Part shown: piece by piece, positions 52,695-61,666 of the stretch
Layout: each line of letters begins with the position of its first letter
How positions within the stretch are numbered: position 1 is the stretch's first letter
Source: Hafnia alvei
GTDB lineage: Bacteria > Pseudomonadota > Gammaproteobacteria > Enterobacterales > Enterobacteriaceae
DNA length: 64,000 nt
Direction of reading: 5' to 3'
Assembly (NCBI RefSeq): GCF_964063325.1
Contig: NZ_OZ061315.1
Location: forward strand, 2,728,001 to 2,792,000
Program-made: the position numbers and the translations under genes
The notes under the pieces: generated by a model
Seen by the model: the letters and a program-made list of their open reading frames with translations, nothing else
What the model was told of the DNA's origin: nothing
Databases searched by the model: none

Positions 52695-53573
52695 ATGCAA
52701 CCATCCATCGCGGTTAAACCTCTGTTTTTGTCCTTACTTCTCACCACCAGCGCCTTTGCAGCACAGGCTAAAGCGCTTGAGCTGCAAACCTATAACCCTG
52801 GTGCTACCAGCCTGTTTCCGGTCTCCTCTGAGCTGATTGTTGGCGATAAAGAAGCGGTGCTGATTGATGCACAATTTGAGAAAAAAGACGCTAATGCGCT
52901 GATCAATATGATCAAGAAGAGCGGCAAAACGCTGACGACGATTTATATTAGCCACGGCGATCCTGACTTCTATTTTGGTTTACAAACGCTCGCAGCAGCC
53001 TATCCGCAGGCTAAAATTGTGGCCACTCAGCCTACCGTTGACCATATCAAAGCGACCCAAGACGCCAAGCTTCACTATTGGGGCCCTTTAATGAAGAATC
53101 AGGCACCAACCAAAATCATTACGCCTGAAGTCCTTCAGGGCAACGAAATCACGCTGGAAGGCCAGAAACTGGTCATTCAAGACCTTGATAGTGCTTCGCC
53201 AGACCGTACCTATGTCTGGATCCCCTCACTCAAAGCCGTGGTGGGTGGGGTGTTAGTTTCAGCCAACCAGCATATTTGGACTGCCGACACCCAAACAAAG
53301 GCCTCGCGTGAAAACTGGATTAAAGCGTTAGATCGCATGCAAGCGTTACACCCTCAAACGGTGGTTCCTGGCCATTATTTAGGAACACCTCCAAAAGGTG
53401 ACGCCGCGATTGTTTTTAGCCGTGACTACCTGAAAAAGTTTGAGCAGGTTTTAGACACCCACAAAACCTCTGCAGGTGTGATCGATGCGATGCAAAAGGC
53501 TTACCCCAACCTGAAAGATGGTGAAAGCCTAAACTTGAGCGCGAAAGTGAATACCGGCGAAATGAAGTGGTAA
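52695..53573 (+). CDS. Secreted MBL-fold hydrolase-like protein
   Basis: Exported metallo-beta-lactamase-fold protein, 292 aa, with a signal peptide ending near residue 23 (SAFAAQA). The first metal motif is atypical: ISHGDPDFYFG where HxHxDH is usual, so the second histidine is aspartate. Later elements (VVGGVLVSAN, VVPGHYLG) keep the fold and one histidine. This variant is seen in a subgroup of proteobacterial MBL proteins of unknown role. It is likely controlled by the divergent LysR gene and is followed by a DoxX gene. Confidence 0.82.
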   Translation: MQPSIAVKPLFLSLLLTTSAFAAQAKALELQTYNPGATSLFPVSSELIVGDKEAVLIDAQFEKKDANALINMIKKSGKTLTTIYISHGDPDFYFGLQTLAAAYPQAKIVATQPTVDHIKATQDAKLHYWGPLMKNQAPTKIITPEVLQGNEITLEGQKLVIQDLDSASPDRTYVWIPSLKAVVGGVLVSANQHIWTADTQTKASRENWIKALDRMQALHPQTVVPGHYLGTPPKGDAAIVFSRDYLKKFEQVLDTHKTSAGVIDAMQKAYPNLKDGESLNLSAKVNTGEMKW

Positions 53574-53714
53574 TATTTCAATTATTTTGATGTTGTTTAT
53601 CAGTGTTATCCGGTTACTTGCGGGGGCGAAGTGCCAGATAATACCCATACCGTTTAGCCAAGAAATTTTACTTTTTCGGTGCTCGTTAGCACCACCTCTA
53701 CAAAGGATGTAAGT

Positions 53715-54149
53715 ATGCTCACCTCGCTAAATCAGGCTTTCACACGTTTAACCGATCATCCAGACGGCGGAAAGCTATTGCTGCGTCTCACCTTTGGTTT
53801 ATTAATGCTTTTTCACGGTGTTGCCAAAATCGAGCACGGCGTTGGTTGGATTTCTGAGATGCTACAGGCGCAGGGTGTGCCTGGATTTGTCGCCTATGGG
53901 GTATTTATAGGCGAAATCGTTACGCCAGTGCTGATGGTTTTGGGTCTTTTCACACGTCCGGCAGCGCTGATTTACGCCGTTAACCTGCTGGTTGCCACCC
54001 TGATGGTCGGTACCGGTAAATTTTTCACCCTGACCGACGTCGGTGCTTGGGGACTGGAAAACGAAATGCTGTACTTCATGGGTGGCATCATCATCATGTT
54101 GCTAGGTAGCGGACGTTACTCTGTCGCCAGTAATCAGGCTCTGCGTTAA
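53715..54149 (+). CDS. DoxX-family membrane protein
   Basis: Inner-membrane protein, 144 aa, with four transmembrane helices (GKLLLRLTFGLLMLFHGVAKIEHG; FVAYGVFIGEIVTPVLMVLGLF; NLLVATLMVG; MLYFMGGIIIMLLG). DoxX proteins are linked to redox and oxidative stress in several bacteria. The ATG at 53715 follows AAGGA. It trails the MBL-fold gene by about 140 bases, possibly in the same LysR-controlled unit. Confidence 0.87.
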   Translation: MLTSLNQAFTRLTDHPDGGKLLLRLTFGLLMLFHGVAKIEHGVGWISEMLQAQGVPGFVAYGVFIGEIVTPVLMVLGLFTRPAALIYAVNLLVATLMVGTGKFFTLTDVGAWGLENEMLYFMGGIIIMLLGSGRYSVASNQALR

Positions 54150-54583
54150 TCTCCCCTTACTGCTTGCTTAATTTCTCCTATCTACAAGCGCTATTTGCAA
54201 CGTTAAATAGCGCTTTTTCAAAACTTCTCTTCTCAAAGACATACCCTTCAAAAAAGCCATTTGTCATCAAAAGCCCCATGCAATAGAGATTCACAGCGGA
54301 AAAACCGTACCATTAACGATGTTTACCCTGCTTTACACCTCATTTTCGTTACAAAAGACCAAATAACTGTTCACAAAACAACGATTTTGATGATAAAAAG
54401 ATGACCACGCCTATAAATCTATGTTAGTTTCCAAATCCCGTATTATTAATGAATACTCGAATAACATGGCAAAAGCCGAACAGTTCATTAATAAATACTA
54501 TAAATACAATGAGTTAAATATTAAGTTTTTAAGTTATCAATCATACGCTCTCGTTCTTTGCGTATAGTTAATGGGAATACAAC
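54150..54583. other. Intergenic region before the peptide transporter
   Basis: About 430 bases. The first part holds the DoxX terminator; the rest is an AT-rich leader for the transporter in which I see no named element. Confidence 0.5.
54187..54218 (+). terminator. Terminator of the DoxX gene
   Basis: Perfect ten-pair stem AGCGCTATTT / AAATAGCGCT with an 8-base loop, followed by Ts. Confidence 0.85.
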
Positions 54584-56104
54584 ATGCAATCCTCTGATAA
54601 AACACAGCAAGGCCGTACTTTCCTCGGTCATCCCTATCCGCTCGGGTCTTTATTCTTTACCGAGATGTGGGAACGCTTCTCCTTTTACGGGATCCGCCCG
54701 CTACTTATCCTGTTTATGGCCGCCAGTGTTTATGAAGGCGGAATGGGCATTCCTCGTGAACAAGCCTCGGCTATCGTTGGTATTTTCGCCGGTAGCATGT
54801 ATCTGGCGGCGCTGCCGGGCGGTTGGTTAGCCGACAACTGGTTAGGCCAGCGTAGAGCTGTTTGGTACGGTTCGATTCTCATTGCGCTTGGTCATTTAGC
54901 CATTGCGCTTTCCGCGCTTTGGGGCAATACCCTATTCTTCGTGGGTCTGCTGCTTATCGTTCTGGGAACCGGTTTATTTAAAACCTGTATTTCGGTCATG
55001 GTGGGCACCCTCTATAAAGACGGTGACACTCGCCGCGATGGCGGATTCTCGCTCTTTTATATGGGAATTAACCTAGGCTCATTCATTGCGCCGCTGGTAA
55101 CCGGTTTACTCGTAGGTGAAAAAGGCTGGCATTGGGGCTTCGGTATTGGCGGTCTAGGCATGCTGGTTGCGTTGCTGATTTTCCGCTTCTTCGCGGTACC
55201 TTCCATGCGCCGCTACGATCGTGAAGTCGGTTTGGGATCTAGCTGGAATCATGCCGTTGTTGAACGCAAAAACGTTGGCCGCTGGATTTCTGTTTTGGCC
55301 GTGATTGCCATCGTTTTGATTGGCCTGCTGGCAAACGATGTCATTCCAATTAATCCCGTCTTAATTGCCAGCGTGATGGTATACGTTATCGCCGCTTCCG
55401 TGACGCTGTACTTTGTCTATCTGTTCGCCTTTGCGGGATTAGCATCGGAAGAGCGTGTTCGTTTGCTGGTCTGCTTTATTTTGCTGGTTTCTGCGGCCTT
55501 CTTCTGGTCTGCGTTTGAACAGAAGCCGACCTCATTCAACCTGTTTGCCAATGATTATACCCAGCGCCAGTTTGGTGACTTTGAAATCCCAACCGTATGG
55601 TTCCAGTCGCTGAACGCCCTGTTTATCATCATCCTTGCACCGCTGTTTAGCTGGTTATGGCCTGCACTGGGCCGCCGCCAGATGCAGCCAAGCAGTATGG
55701 TGAAATTTGTTATCGGTATTCTTTTTGCCGCCGCAGGGTTTGGCATCATGATTTTGGCCGCGCAGGATGTATTGGCCAGTAGCCAATCTGTATCGCCGTT
55801 CTGGCTAGTGGGGAGCATTCTGCTGTTAACGCTGGGTGAACTTTGCCTAAGTCCAATCGGGCTGGCGACCATGACATTACTGGCTCCCGATCGAATGCGT
55901 GGACAGGTGATGGGGCTGTGGTTCTGTGCTAGCTCTCTGGGTAACCTTGCTGCTGGCTTGATCGGCGGTCAGGTTAAAGCGGACCAGCTTGATATGCTAC
56001 CTGACCTATTTGCTCGCTGCTCCATCGCTCTGGTCATTTGCGCCGCAGTACTAACGCTGTTGATTTACCCTGTACGCCGCATGATGAAAAACGTCGAAAT
56101 CTAA
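54584..56104 (+). CDS. POT-family di/tripeptide:H+ symporter
   Basis: Proton-dependent oligopeptide transporter of the MFS POT (PTR2) family, 506 aa with about 14 transmembrane helices. The ExxER proton-coupling motif and PTR2 signature are visible at the N-terminus (FFTEMWERFSFYGIRPLL) and after it (GLFKTCISVMVGTLY, RRDGGFSLFYMGINLGSFIAPLVTG). It would import di- and tripeptides. It is related to, but not clearly the same as, E. coli DtpA-D, so no symbol is given. Confidence 0.88.
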   Translation: MQSSDKTQQGRTFLGHPYPLGSLFFTEMWERFSFYGIRPLLILFMAASVYEGGMGIPREQASAIVGIFAGSMYLAALPGGWLADNWLGQRRAVWYGSILIALGHLAIALSALWGNTLFFVGLLLIVLGTGLFKTCISVMVGTLYKDGDTRRDGGFSLFYMGINLGSFIAPLVTGLLVGEKGWHWGFGIGGLGMLVALLIFRFFAVPSMRRYDREVGLGSSWNHAVVERKNVGRWISVLAVIAIVLIGLLANDVIPINPVLIASVMVYVIAASVTLYFVYLFAFAGLASEERVRLLVCFILLVSAAFFWSAFEQKPTSFNLFANDYTQRQFGDFEIPTVWFQSLNALFIIILAPLFSWLWPALGRRQMQPSSMVKFVIGILFAAAGFGIMILAAQDVLASSQSVSPFWLVGSILLLTLGELCLSPIGLATMTLLAPDRMRGQVMGLWFCASSLGNLAAGLIGGQVKADQLDMLPDLFARCSIALVICAAVLTLLIYPVRRMMKNVEI

Positions 56105-56435
56105 TATCGATCGCTTTTCAATCGGTTGAGATCCCAAGGCACCCTTTATGGGTGCCTTGCTGTATCTGCGACCACGATCGCAATCACATCCCAACACCCT
56201 ATTTCCTTAGATTTACATTTGTCATACTAAAAACATGGTAAAATGCGCCAGCTTTAGGCGCTGAGCCTTCCTAAGCTGTATTTTGGAAAAAGAATCTCTT
56301 TGTCAGTGTGAACATCAATAAGCGATAAATTGATGTGCGGTTATCCCCGAAACTTCGTTCCATTTAGCATACAATGAATGGACTGGTATTAAGTGTTTTT
56401 GAGCGGATATCGTACGCGGTTATTAAGGTAGAGTA
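56105..56435. other. Intergenic region before the DedA gene
   Basis: About 330 bases containing the stem-loop at 56135-56159 and the leader of the DedA gene. Nothing else recognised. Confidence 0.5.
56135..56159 (+). terminator. Stem-loop after the peptide transporter
   Basis: Perfect ten-pair stem CAAGGCACCC / GGGTGCCTTG with a 5-base loop, 31 bases past the stop; no T run follows. Confidence 0.6.
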
Positions 56436-57101
56436 ATGGAAGTAATCAAAGAGATCCTACACGCACTGTGGGAACAAGATTTCAGTGTGCTAAGCGATCC
56501 CAAAATGATTTGGGCAATTTACGGTATTTTGTTCACTACGCTGCTACTGGAAAATGGGCTTCTTCCTGCCGCATTTTTGCCGGGTGACAGCCTGCTATTA
56601 CTGGCTGGTGCATTAATCGCCAAAGGCGTTCTGCCCTTTTTCCCCACTCTCAGCGTCTTAATCATCGCATCAAGTCTCGGGTGTTGGATGAGTTATATCC
56701 AAGGGCGTTGGCTTGGCGATACTAAATTGGTGCAAGGATGGCTAGTACAGCTTCCGGCGCATTATCACCAGCGCGCTTACCATATGTTCCACAAGCACGG
56801 ATTAGTTGCTCTACTCGTTGGCCGCTTTTTGGCATTCGTGCGCACCATTTTGCCTACCATTGCAGGTATATCTGGCTTAAAGAACGCGCGATTCCAAGTG
56901 TTCAACTGGCTCAGTGCGCTGCTGTGGGTTTGCTCTGTCACCGGCGTGGGATTAGCCATCAGCTACATTCCGTTTGTTAAACGCCATGAAGATCAGGTGA
57001 TGACCTGTTTGATGATTTTACCGATTGTGCTGTTAATAAGCGGGTTGGTAGGAACGATCGTGGTGGTTATACGTAAAAAGCGCCAAACACCGGCTCAATA
57101 A
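56436..57101 (+). CDS. DedA-family membrane protein (YqjA/YghB type)
   Basis: Inner-membrane DedA protein, 221 aa. In E. coli the near-redundant YqjA and YghB are needed for cell division, proton-motive-force maintenance and drug resistance, probably by moving undecaprenyl phosphate or another lipid. Conserved FLPGDSLLLLAGALIA, SLGCWMSYIQGRWLG and GRFLAFVRTILPTIAGISGL. The sequence mixes YqjA- and YghB-like features, so I do not choose between them. AGG precedes the ATG. Confidence 0.9.
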   Translation: MEVIKEILHALWEQDFSVLSDPKMIWAIYGILFTTLLLENGLLPAAFLPGDSLLLLAGALIAKGVLPFFPTLSVLIIASSLGCWMSYIQGRWLGDTKLVQGWLVQLPAHYHQRAYHMFHKHGLVALLVGRFLAFVRTILPTIAGISGLKNARFQVFNWLSALLWVCSVTGVGLAISYIPFVKRHEDQVMTCLMILPIVLLISGLVGTIVVVIRKKRQTPAQ

Positions 57102-57113
57102 ATTACGCATTTT

Positions 57114-57150
57114 GTCCTGTAAGACATCAGCTTCAGCTGTCTTACAGGAC
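57114..57150. terminator. Stem-loop between convergent DedA and FrnE-like genes
   Basis: Perfect 13-pair stem GTCCTGTAAGACA / TGTCTTACAGGAC with an 11-base loop, placed between the two convergent stops (12 bases from one, 10 from the other). It can serve both strands, although T runs are short. Confidence 0.7.
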
Positions 57151-57160
57151 GAAATACAAC

Positions 57161-57808
57161 TCAGAAACCTTCGTAACGCAGTAACTCCGCTTTTAATTCC
57201 GCGTATGGCGCGAAGAGTTTGGCTGCCGGAATTGATCGCTCCCCCTGTTCGCCTACAACGATCAACGCGGGAACACCGTTAATATTATGTCTATCTAACA
57301 ATGTTTGCGTTTCACGCAGGCTATGTTCGTAACGGCGCAATAGCTCTTCGGTTGGACGCGCCACCGCTAACGCTTCGGTCTCAAACCCTTCACGTTCCAG
57401 AATTTCAACCACGCTTTTAGTGCTTGTGTTATCAAGCCCCTCAACGTATCGTGCCTTTTGCAATGTTTTAAGCACATCACCTGCGCGCTCTGGCTCAATT
57501 GTACCGGCGGCAATCATCGCTAGCGTTGACGCAAAGGAGTCAAATACCCCCCCCTGATTCAAAACGTTTTCTCGATACGCCTCGCTAAATACCTGACCCG
57601 TTGATGACTCAATGCGCATGTCATTTTGCCATGCATATTGGGCAAACTCAGGCGTCATGTCACGCGCACCTTCACGTGCAAAAAGCCCAGTGGGACGAAA
57701 TGTTACGTGAAAATCGTTATCCTTCACCAGTTGGCTAATTTTCGGTGAAGCACCGTAGCACCAGCCGCAAAGCGGATCAAAAAGATAAATGAGTTCTCGA
57801 ATCTTCAT
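57161..57808 (-). CDS. DsbA-family (FrnE-like) thioredoxin-fold protein
   Basis: Cytoplasmic DsbA-fold oxidoreductase of the FrnE/polyketide-type family, 215 aa. The N-terminal active site is LFDPLCGWCYGASP with CXXC = CGWC. The helical insert and the C-terminal NGVPALIVVGEQGERSIPAA strand complete the fold. The start at 57808 follows AAGGAG; the in-frame extension to 57904 is not needed. No signal peptide, so likely a cytosolic thiol-disulfide or glutathione-linked function. Confidence 0.85.
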   Translation of the reverse strand: MKIRELIYLFDPLCGWCYGASPKISQLVKDNDFHVTFRPTGLFAREGARDMTPEFAQYAWQNDMRIESSTGQVFSEAYRENVLNQGGVFDSFASTLAMIAAGTIEPERAGDVLKTLQKARYVEGLDNTSTKSVVEILEREGFETEALAVARPTEELLRRYEHSLRETQTLLDRHNINGVPALIVVGEQGERSIPAAKLFAPYAELKAELLRYEGF

Positions 57809-57980
57809 CAGCACTCCTTGGTGTTGTTCAGCTCGTAGCACCATTGATACTGCGATAAGCATAATGTGTGTTGGTGGTTCTGCCAAACTGCGGCAGAACG
57901 ACATAACCTAAGTCTGGCTCAAAATCAGAGACTTGCCACCTTATTCCATTCAACCATCATCGACCAGACATGAAATGATG

Positions 57981-59216
57981 TTAAAGTTCGACGCTGCGAA
58001 TGCTTTTGTTACGGCGCGATTTTTTAGGTTTGATATCCGGATCTGAGTAGTATGACCACAAGAACAGCAATATCCCGCCCGCGGCTAAACCAGCGCCTAC
58101 CCAACCGGTAGATGACCAGCCAAAACCGGCGGCAATGCTTACGCCGCCTAACCAAGCACCTAATGCATTAGCAATATTGAACGCGGAATGATTCAAGGCT
58201 GCAGCCAGCGTTTGTGCATCTTCAGCGACGTCCATCAGACGAGTTTGTAAAGCCGGAACTAGGGCAAAACTGCCTCCGGTGAGCAGCACAACCAATATCG
58301 TCGCCCACGCGATATCCGCCACCAGATAGAACGTCGTCAGGATAACCACGTTCCAAATCAATACGCCAACAATCGTGCCCATCAAAGAACGGTCTGCCAA
58401 GCGAGAACCAAAGATATTCCCTAAAATCATACCAACGCCAAACACAATCAGCACCAGAGGTACACTCGACGGTGACAGGCCTGTTTGATGAATAAGCGTA
58501 GGGGCGATGTAACTGAAAACTGCAAAGAGGCCACCAGAGCCAACTGCAGCAATACCGAGCGTGAGCCAAACCTGCTTACGTTTTAGTGCACCCAACTCAC
58601 GCAGCGGGCTTGCACCTTCTTCAACCTTATCTTTTGGCAGCCATAACATGACGAGCAGCGCCGTTAGTGCCCCAATCACACCCACCATAACAAACGCCGC
58701 ACGCCAGCCCATCAACTGGCCAATCCATGTTGCCAAAGGCGAGCCTAACAGCGTAGCCAACGTTAGGCCCAGCATTACGCGTCCCACCGCTTTCGCGCGT
58801 TGCCCCACGCCCGCCATCGATGCGGCCACCAGCGATGCCACACCAAAATAGGCCCCGTGCGGTAATCCGCTGATAAAGCGAAACACCATCAGATTTCCGT
58901 AGCTAGAACTCAGTGCGCTAGCAATATTGCCAACGGCAAACAGCACCATCAACAGGAGTAATAGCGTCCGGCGAGAAAGCCTCGCGGCCAAAGTCGCAAT
59001 CACCGGAGCACCAATCACCACGCCCAGCGCATAAATGCTGATCACGTGCCCCGCCTGCGGAATAGAGATGACTAAATCCTTTGCGACATTCGGCAGTAAT
59101 CCCATAATGGCAAACTCGCCGGTACCAATGCCAAAACCACCAACGGCCAGTGCGAGCTCTGCCCCGCGCCGATGAGCAATGGGTGATGGTGCCGCTGACG
59201 GCGTTGATGTAGACAT
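57981..59216 (-). CDS. MFS transporter (DHA1/AraJ-YdhP type)
   Basis: Drug:H+ antiporter-like MFS protein, 411 aa with 12 helices. N-terminal LALAVGGFGIGTGEFAIMGLLPNVAKDL and GLPHGAYFGVASLVAASM are characteristic of the AraJ/YdhP/NepI group of sugar or arylglycoside exporters. AAGGG precedes the ATG. It lies upstream of the FrnE-like gene on the same strand but is separated by 170 bases. Substrate unknown. Confidence 0.85.
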   Translation of the reverse strand: MSTSTPSAAPSPIAHRRGAELALAVGGFGIGTGEFAIMGLLPNVAKDLVISIPQAGHVISIYALGVVIGAPVIATLAARLSRRTLLLLLMVLFAVGNIASALSSSYGNLMVFRFISGLPHGAYFGVASLVAASMAGVGQRAKAVGRVMLGLTLATLLGSPLATWIGQLMGWRAAFVMVGVIGALTALLVMLWLPKDKVEEGASPLRELGALKRKQVWLTLGIAAVGSGGLFAVFSYIAPTLIHQTGLSPSSVPLVLIVFGVGMILGNIFGSRLADRSLMGTIVGVLIWNVVILTTFYLVADIAWATILVVLLTGGSFALVPALQTRLMDVAEDAQTLAAALNHSAFNIANALGAWLGGVSIAAGFGWSSTGWVGAGLAAGGILLFLWSYYSDPDIKPKKSRRNKSIRSVEL

Positions 59217-59394
59217 GGCTACCCTTAATATCTGAAGAATCTCTGACGTTGAATACGCAAGAAATAGTGACTTGAATCACATAATAAATGAGGTGAGCAG
59301 GATACCGAAGCTCACATTAAGCAGCCACTACTTTGTTAATTTTTCGTTTAAATCAGAATAGATATTGAACACTGTTCGGTTAAATAGAGACAAA

Positions 59395-59428
59395 AAAAAG
59401 CCCACGGGATAACTCCCATGGGCTTTTT
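59395..59428 (-). terminator. Terminator of gntKU
   Basis: AAAAAGCCCA.GGGA / TCCC.TGGGCTTTTT stem with one mismatch and a 4-base loop; read leftward it ends in eight Ts, 14 bases past the gntU stop. Confidence 0.85.
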
Positions 59429-59441
59429 CATCGCATGATGC

Positions 59442-60779
59442 TTAGAACAGCGTGAATGCGATCATTCCGACAACGCCACCCACGGTGCCCAGAATAGTTT
59501 CCATCACGGTCCATGTTTTCAACGTTTGCAGTTCGTTAGCGCCGGTAAATTTACCGAACAGCCAGAAGCCCGCATCGTTCACGTGGCTCAGTACAATCGA
59601 ACCACCTGCAATACAGATAGCCAGCGCCGCCAGTTGACCGCCGTTCAGACCAAGCTGAGTGGTCACTGGTAAAACTAAGCCTACCGTCGTTAAACACGCA
59701 ACGGTTGCAGAACCTTGGATCACACGCACTGCGGCTGACAATACAAAACACGCCACGGCAATCGGTAAACCGGCACCAATCAAAGCATCACCCAGCGCAG
59801 GGCCAACGCCTGAATCGACCAGAATTTGTTTAAACACACCGCCCGCACCGGTCATCAACAGGATAATACCCGCGGGCTGAATCGCCGCAGAGCAAATAGA
59901 CATGATCTGCTCTTTGCTCATGCCGCGTGGTTTTGCCAAGCCGTAAATAACAACTAGGCAGGCAATCAGGATCGCGGTAAATGGATGACCGATAAACTCT
60001 AACCAATCATATAAATTTGTGTTTGGTGTTACGAAGCGGGCACCAATGGTTTTCATCCCCACCAGTACCAACGGACAAAGCACCAACGCCAAGCTCAGGC
60101 CAAATGAAGGCATGTTTGATTTATCTAATACCGGTGCGTTTTCTTCTTCTGGCATTGGCCAGCTAACACGTTTGCTGATGAAGTTACCAAACAGAGGGCC
60201 CGCCAACAGCATCCCCAGAATCGCAGCCACCAAACCAATCGCAATCATCCAGCCAAAATCTGCATTCATCTGTGCAGCTAACAGCATCGGTACTGGCCCT
60301 GGCAGCAAGAATGCCGCCGCGCTCGCAACACCGGCGAACAGCGGGATCGCCATTTTTACCACGTTGCCGTTAGTACGACGCGCTACGGCAAAAACCACAC
60401 CAATCAACAGCACAATCGCCACGTCAAAGAATAGCGGCAGCGCACACACCAAACCGGCAATACCCAAAGCGTAATGGGCGCGTTTCTCACCAAAGCTTTT
60501 CAGCAAATGGGCTGCAATCTGGTCCAATGCCCCTGTCTCATGCAGGATTTTGCCAAACATCGCACCAAGAGCCACAACGATAGTCAGGAAGCCCAGAGTG
60601 CCGCCCATACCATCCTGCATGGCCTGAGTAATTTTACTCAGCGGCATGCCAGAAAAAATACCTGCGCCAATCGACACCAGCATCAGCGCGACAAAAGCAT
60701 GTAAACGCGCTTTCATCACTAAAAAAAGGAGAAGCAGTACAGAGCCGACAGCGGTGCCGACAAGAGTCATGGTATCCAC
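59442..60779 (-). CDS. gntU: Low-affinity gluconate transporter GntU
   Basis: GntP-family gluconate:H+ symporter, 445 aa (E. coli 446), with about 12-14 transmembrane helices. GGTLGFLTIVVALGAMFGKILHETGA, VIQGSATVACLT and GGSIVLSHVNDAGFWLFGKF are family hallmarks. The start is GTG at 60779, which aligns with the E. coli N-terminus and has AGGG inside the gntK 3' end; an ATG three codons later has poor spacing. Only 4 bases separate it from gntK. Confidence 0.93.
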   Translation of the reverse strand: MDTMTLVGTAVGSVLLLLFLVMKARLHAFVALMLVSIGAGIFSGMPLSKITQAMQDGMGGTLGFLTIVVALGAMFGKILHETGALDQIAAHLLKSFGEKRAHYALGIAGLVCALPLFFDVAIVLLIGVVFAVARRTNGNVVKMAIPLFAGVASAAAFLLPGPVPMLLAAQMNADFGWMIAIGLVAAILGMLLAGPLFGNFISKRVSWPMPEEENAPVLDKSNMPSFGLSLALVLCPLVLVGMKTIGARFVTPNTNLYDWLEFIGHPFTAILIACLVVIYGLAKPRGMSKEQIMSICSAAIQPAGIILLMTGAGGVFKQILVDSGVGPALGDALIGAGLPIAVACFVLSAAVRVIQGSATVACLTTVGLVLPVTTQLGLNGGQLAALAICIAGGSIVLSHVNDAGFWLFGKFTGANELQTLKTWTVMETILGTVGGVVGMIAFTLF

Positions 60780-60783
60780 AGAA

Positions 60784-61320
60784 TTATCCCTGATTAGAGC
60801 GTTGTTGGATGTGTTTCAACGTGTCAGCAATGACGGCGTCGAGCGGTTGATTAATATCAATGGCACAAACATCCTGTTCGTCTGAATCAGGCACTTCCAG
60901 CGCCTCAAATTGGGAAACCAACATCTGAGGTTTAAAGAAATGTCCTTTACGTGCTTTCATACGGGATTCGATAAGGTCAAAATCGCCATCCATATACACA
61001 AAAGAGAGATTCCCATTGCCTTCACGCAAGCGGTCGCGATAGCGTTTTTTCAGTGCGGAGCAAACGATAATTGAAACATCGTTGGTGCGCTGCATGGCAA
61101 ATGCCGCATCGTTTAGCGCACTCAGCCAAGGTGCACGATCTTCGTCGTTCAACGCATGCCCTTCTGACATTTTGTTAATATTGCTGCGCGGGTGCAAAAA
61201 ATCGCCATCTAAAAAGCCACACGATAATTTTTGGGACACCGCACTTGCGACAGCCGATTTACCGCTGCCAGATACGCCCATAACCACATACACGTAATGG
61301 GGCTTTTGTGTGTTTTTCAT
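60784..61320 (-). CDS. gntK: Gluconokinase GntK
   Basis: Cytoplasmic P-loop kinase, 178 aa, converting gluconate to 6-phosphogluconate for the pentose-phosphate and Entner-Doudoroff routes. Walker A GVSGSGKSAVA at the N-terminus; FLDGDFLHPRSNINKMSEGHALNDEDRAPWL is the gluconate-binding signature. The ATG at 61320 follows GGAG; the in-frame extension to 61446 runs through the operator. First gene of gntKU, below GntR and CRP sites. Confidence 0.94.
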   Translation of the reverse strand: MKNTQKPHYVYVVMGVSGSGKSAVASAVSQKLSCGFLDGDFLHPRSNINKMSEGHALNDEDRAPWLSALNDAAFAMQRTNDVSIIVCSALKKRYRDRLREGNGNLSFVYMDGDFDLIESRMKARKGHFFKPQMLVSQFEALEVPDSDEQDVCAIDINQPLDAVIADTLKHIQQRSNQG

Positions 61321-61375
61321 TGACTGGCTCCAGACATTTAGTGTTTTGTTGACGCTGGCACGTAAACCCACGTCA

Positions 61376-61404
61376 ATGTTACCGGTAATTGTTATCGGTA
61401 ACAT
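61376..61404. promoter_or_regulatory. Tandem overlapping GntR operators
   Basis: ATGTTACCGGTAATTG (61376-61391) and, overlapping by three bases, TTGTTATCGGTAACAT (61389-61404), the second being close to the inverse of the first. Both resemble the E. coli GntR site ATGTTACCCGTAACAT. It lies about 55-85 bases above gntK and should be relieved by gluconate. Confidence 0.75.
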
Positions 61405-61458
61405 TGTCAGCGCCTTTACATAAACTTGCAATGTGAGCCAGCGCACAAAACCTTCTTG

Positions 61459-61474
61459 TGTGATCTATATCGCA
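61459..61474. promoter_or_regulatory. CRP site upstream of gntK
   Basis: TGTGA-TCTATA-TCGCA matches TGTGA-N6-TCACA with one mismatch, 55 bases upstream of the GntR sites, giving the expected activation by cAMP-CRP on glucose limitation. Confidence 0.65.
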
Positions 61475-61612
61475 ATTTTAATTAGCGTCAGAACAATCAC
61501 CATGAGAAGAAATAACAGGAATGCAACAGATGACGGGGTAAAAATAATTTCACTAGTGTGATTATTTAGCCATGAAATCAGTTAATTAACGCGAAGAATC
61601 GGAGATCAAAAA

Positions 61613-61630
61613 AGAGCGCCAAAGCGCTCA
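61613..61630 (-). terminator. Terminator of araD
   Basis: GAGCGC / GCGCTC six-pair stem with a 4-base loop; read leftward it is followed by six Ts, 36 bases past the araD stop. Confidence 0.75.
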
Positions 61631-61666
61631 TTTCGATGAAAGATGAAAGATGAGAGTCAGAGATGT

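Larger units (their letters stand above)
61321..61666. other. Control region between gntK and araD
   Basis: About 345 bases holding the gntKU promoter, the GntR and CRP sites and the araD terminator. No further gene. Confidence 0.6.
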
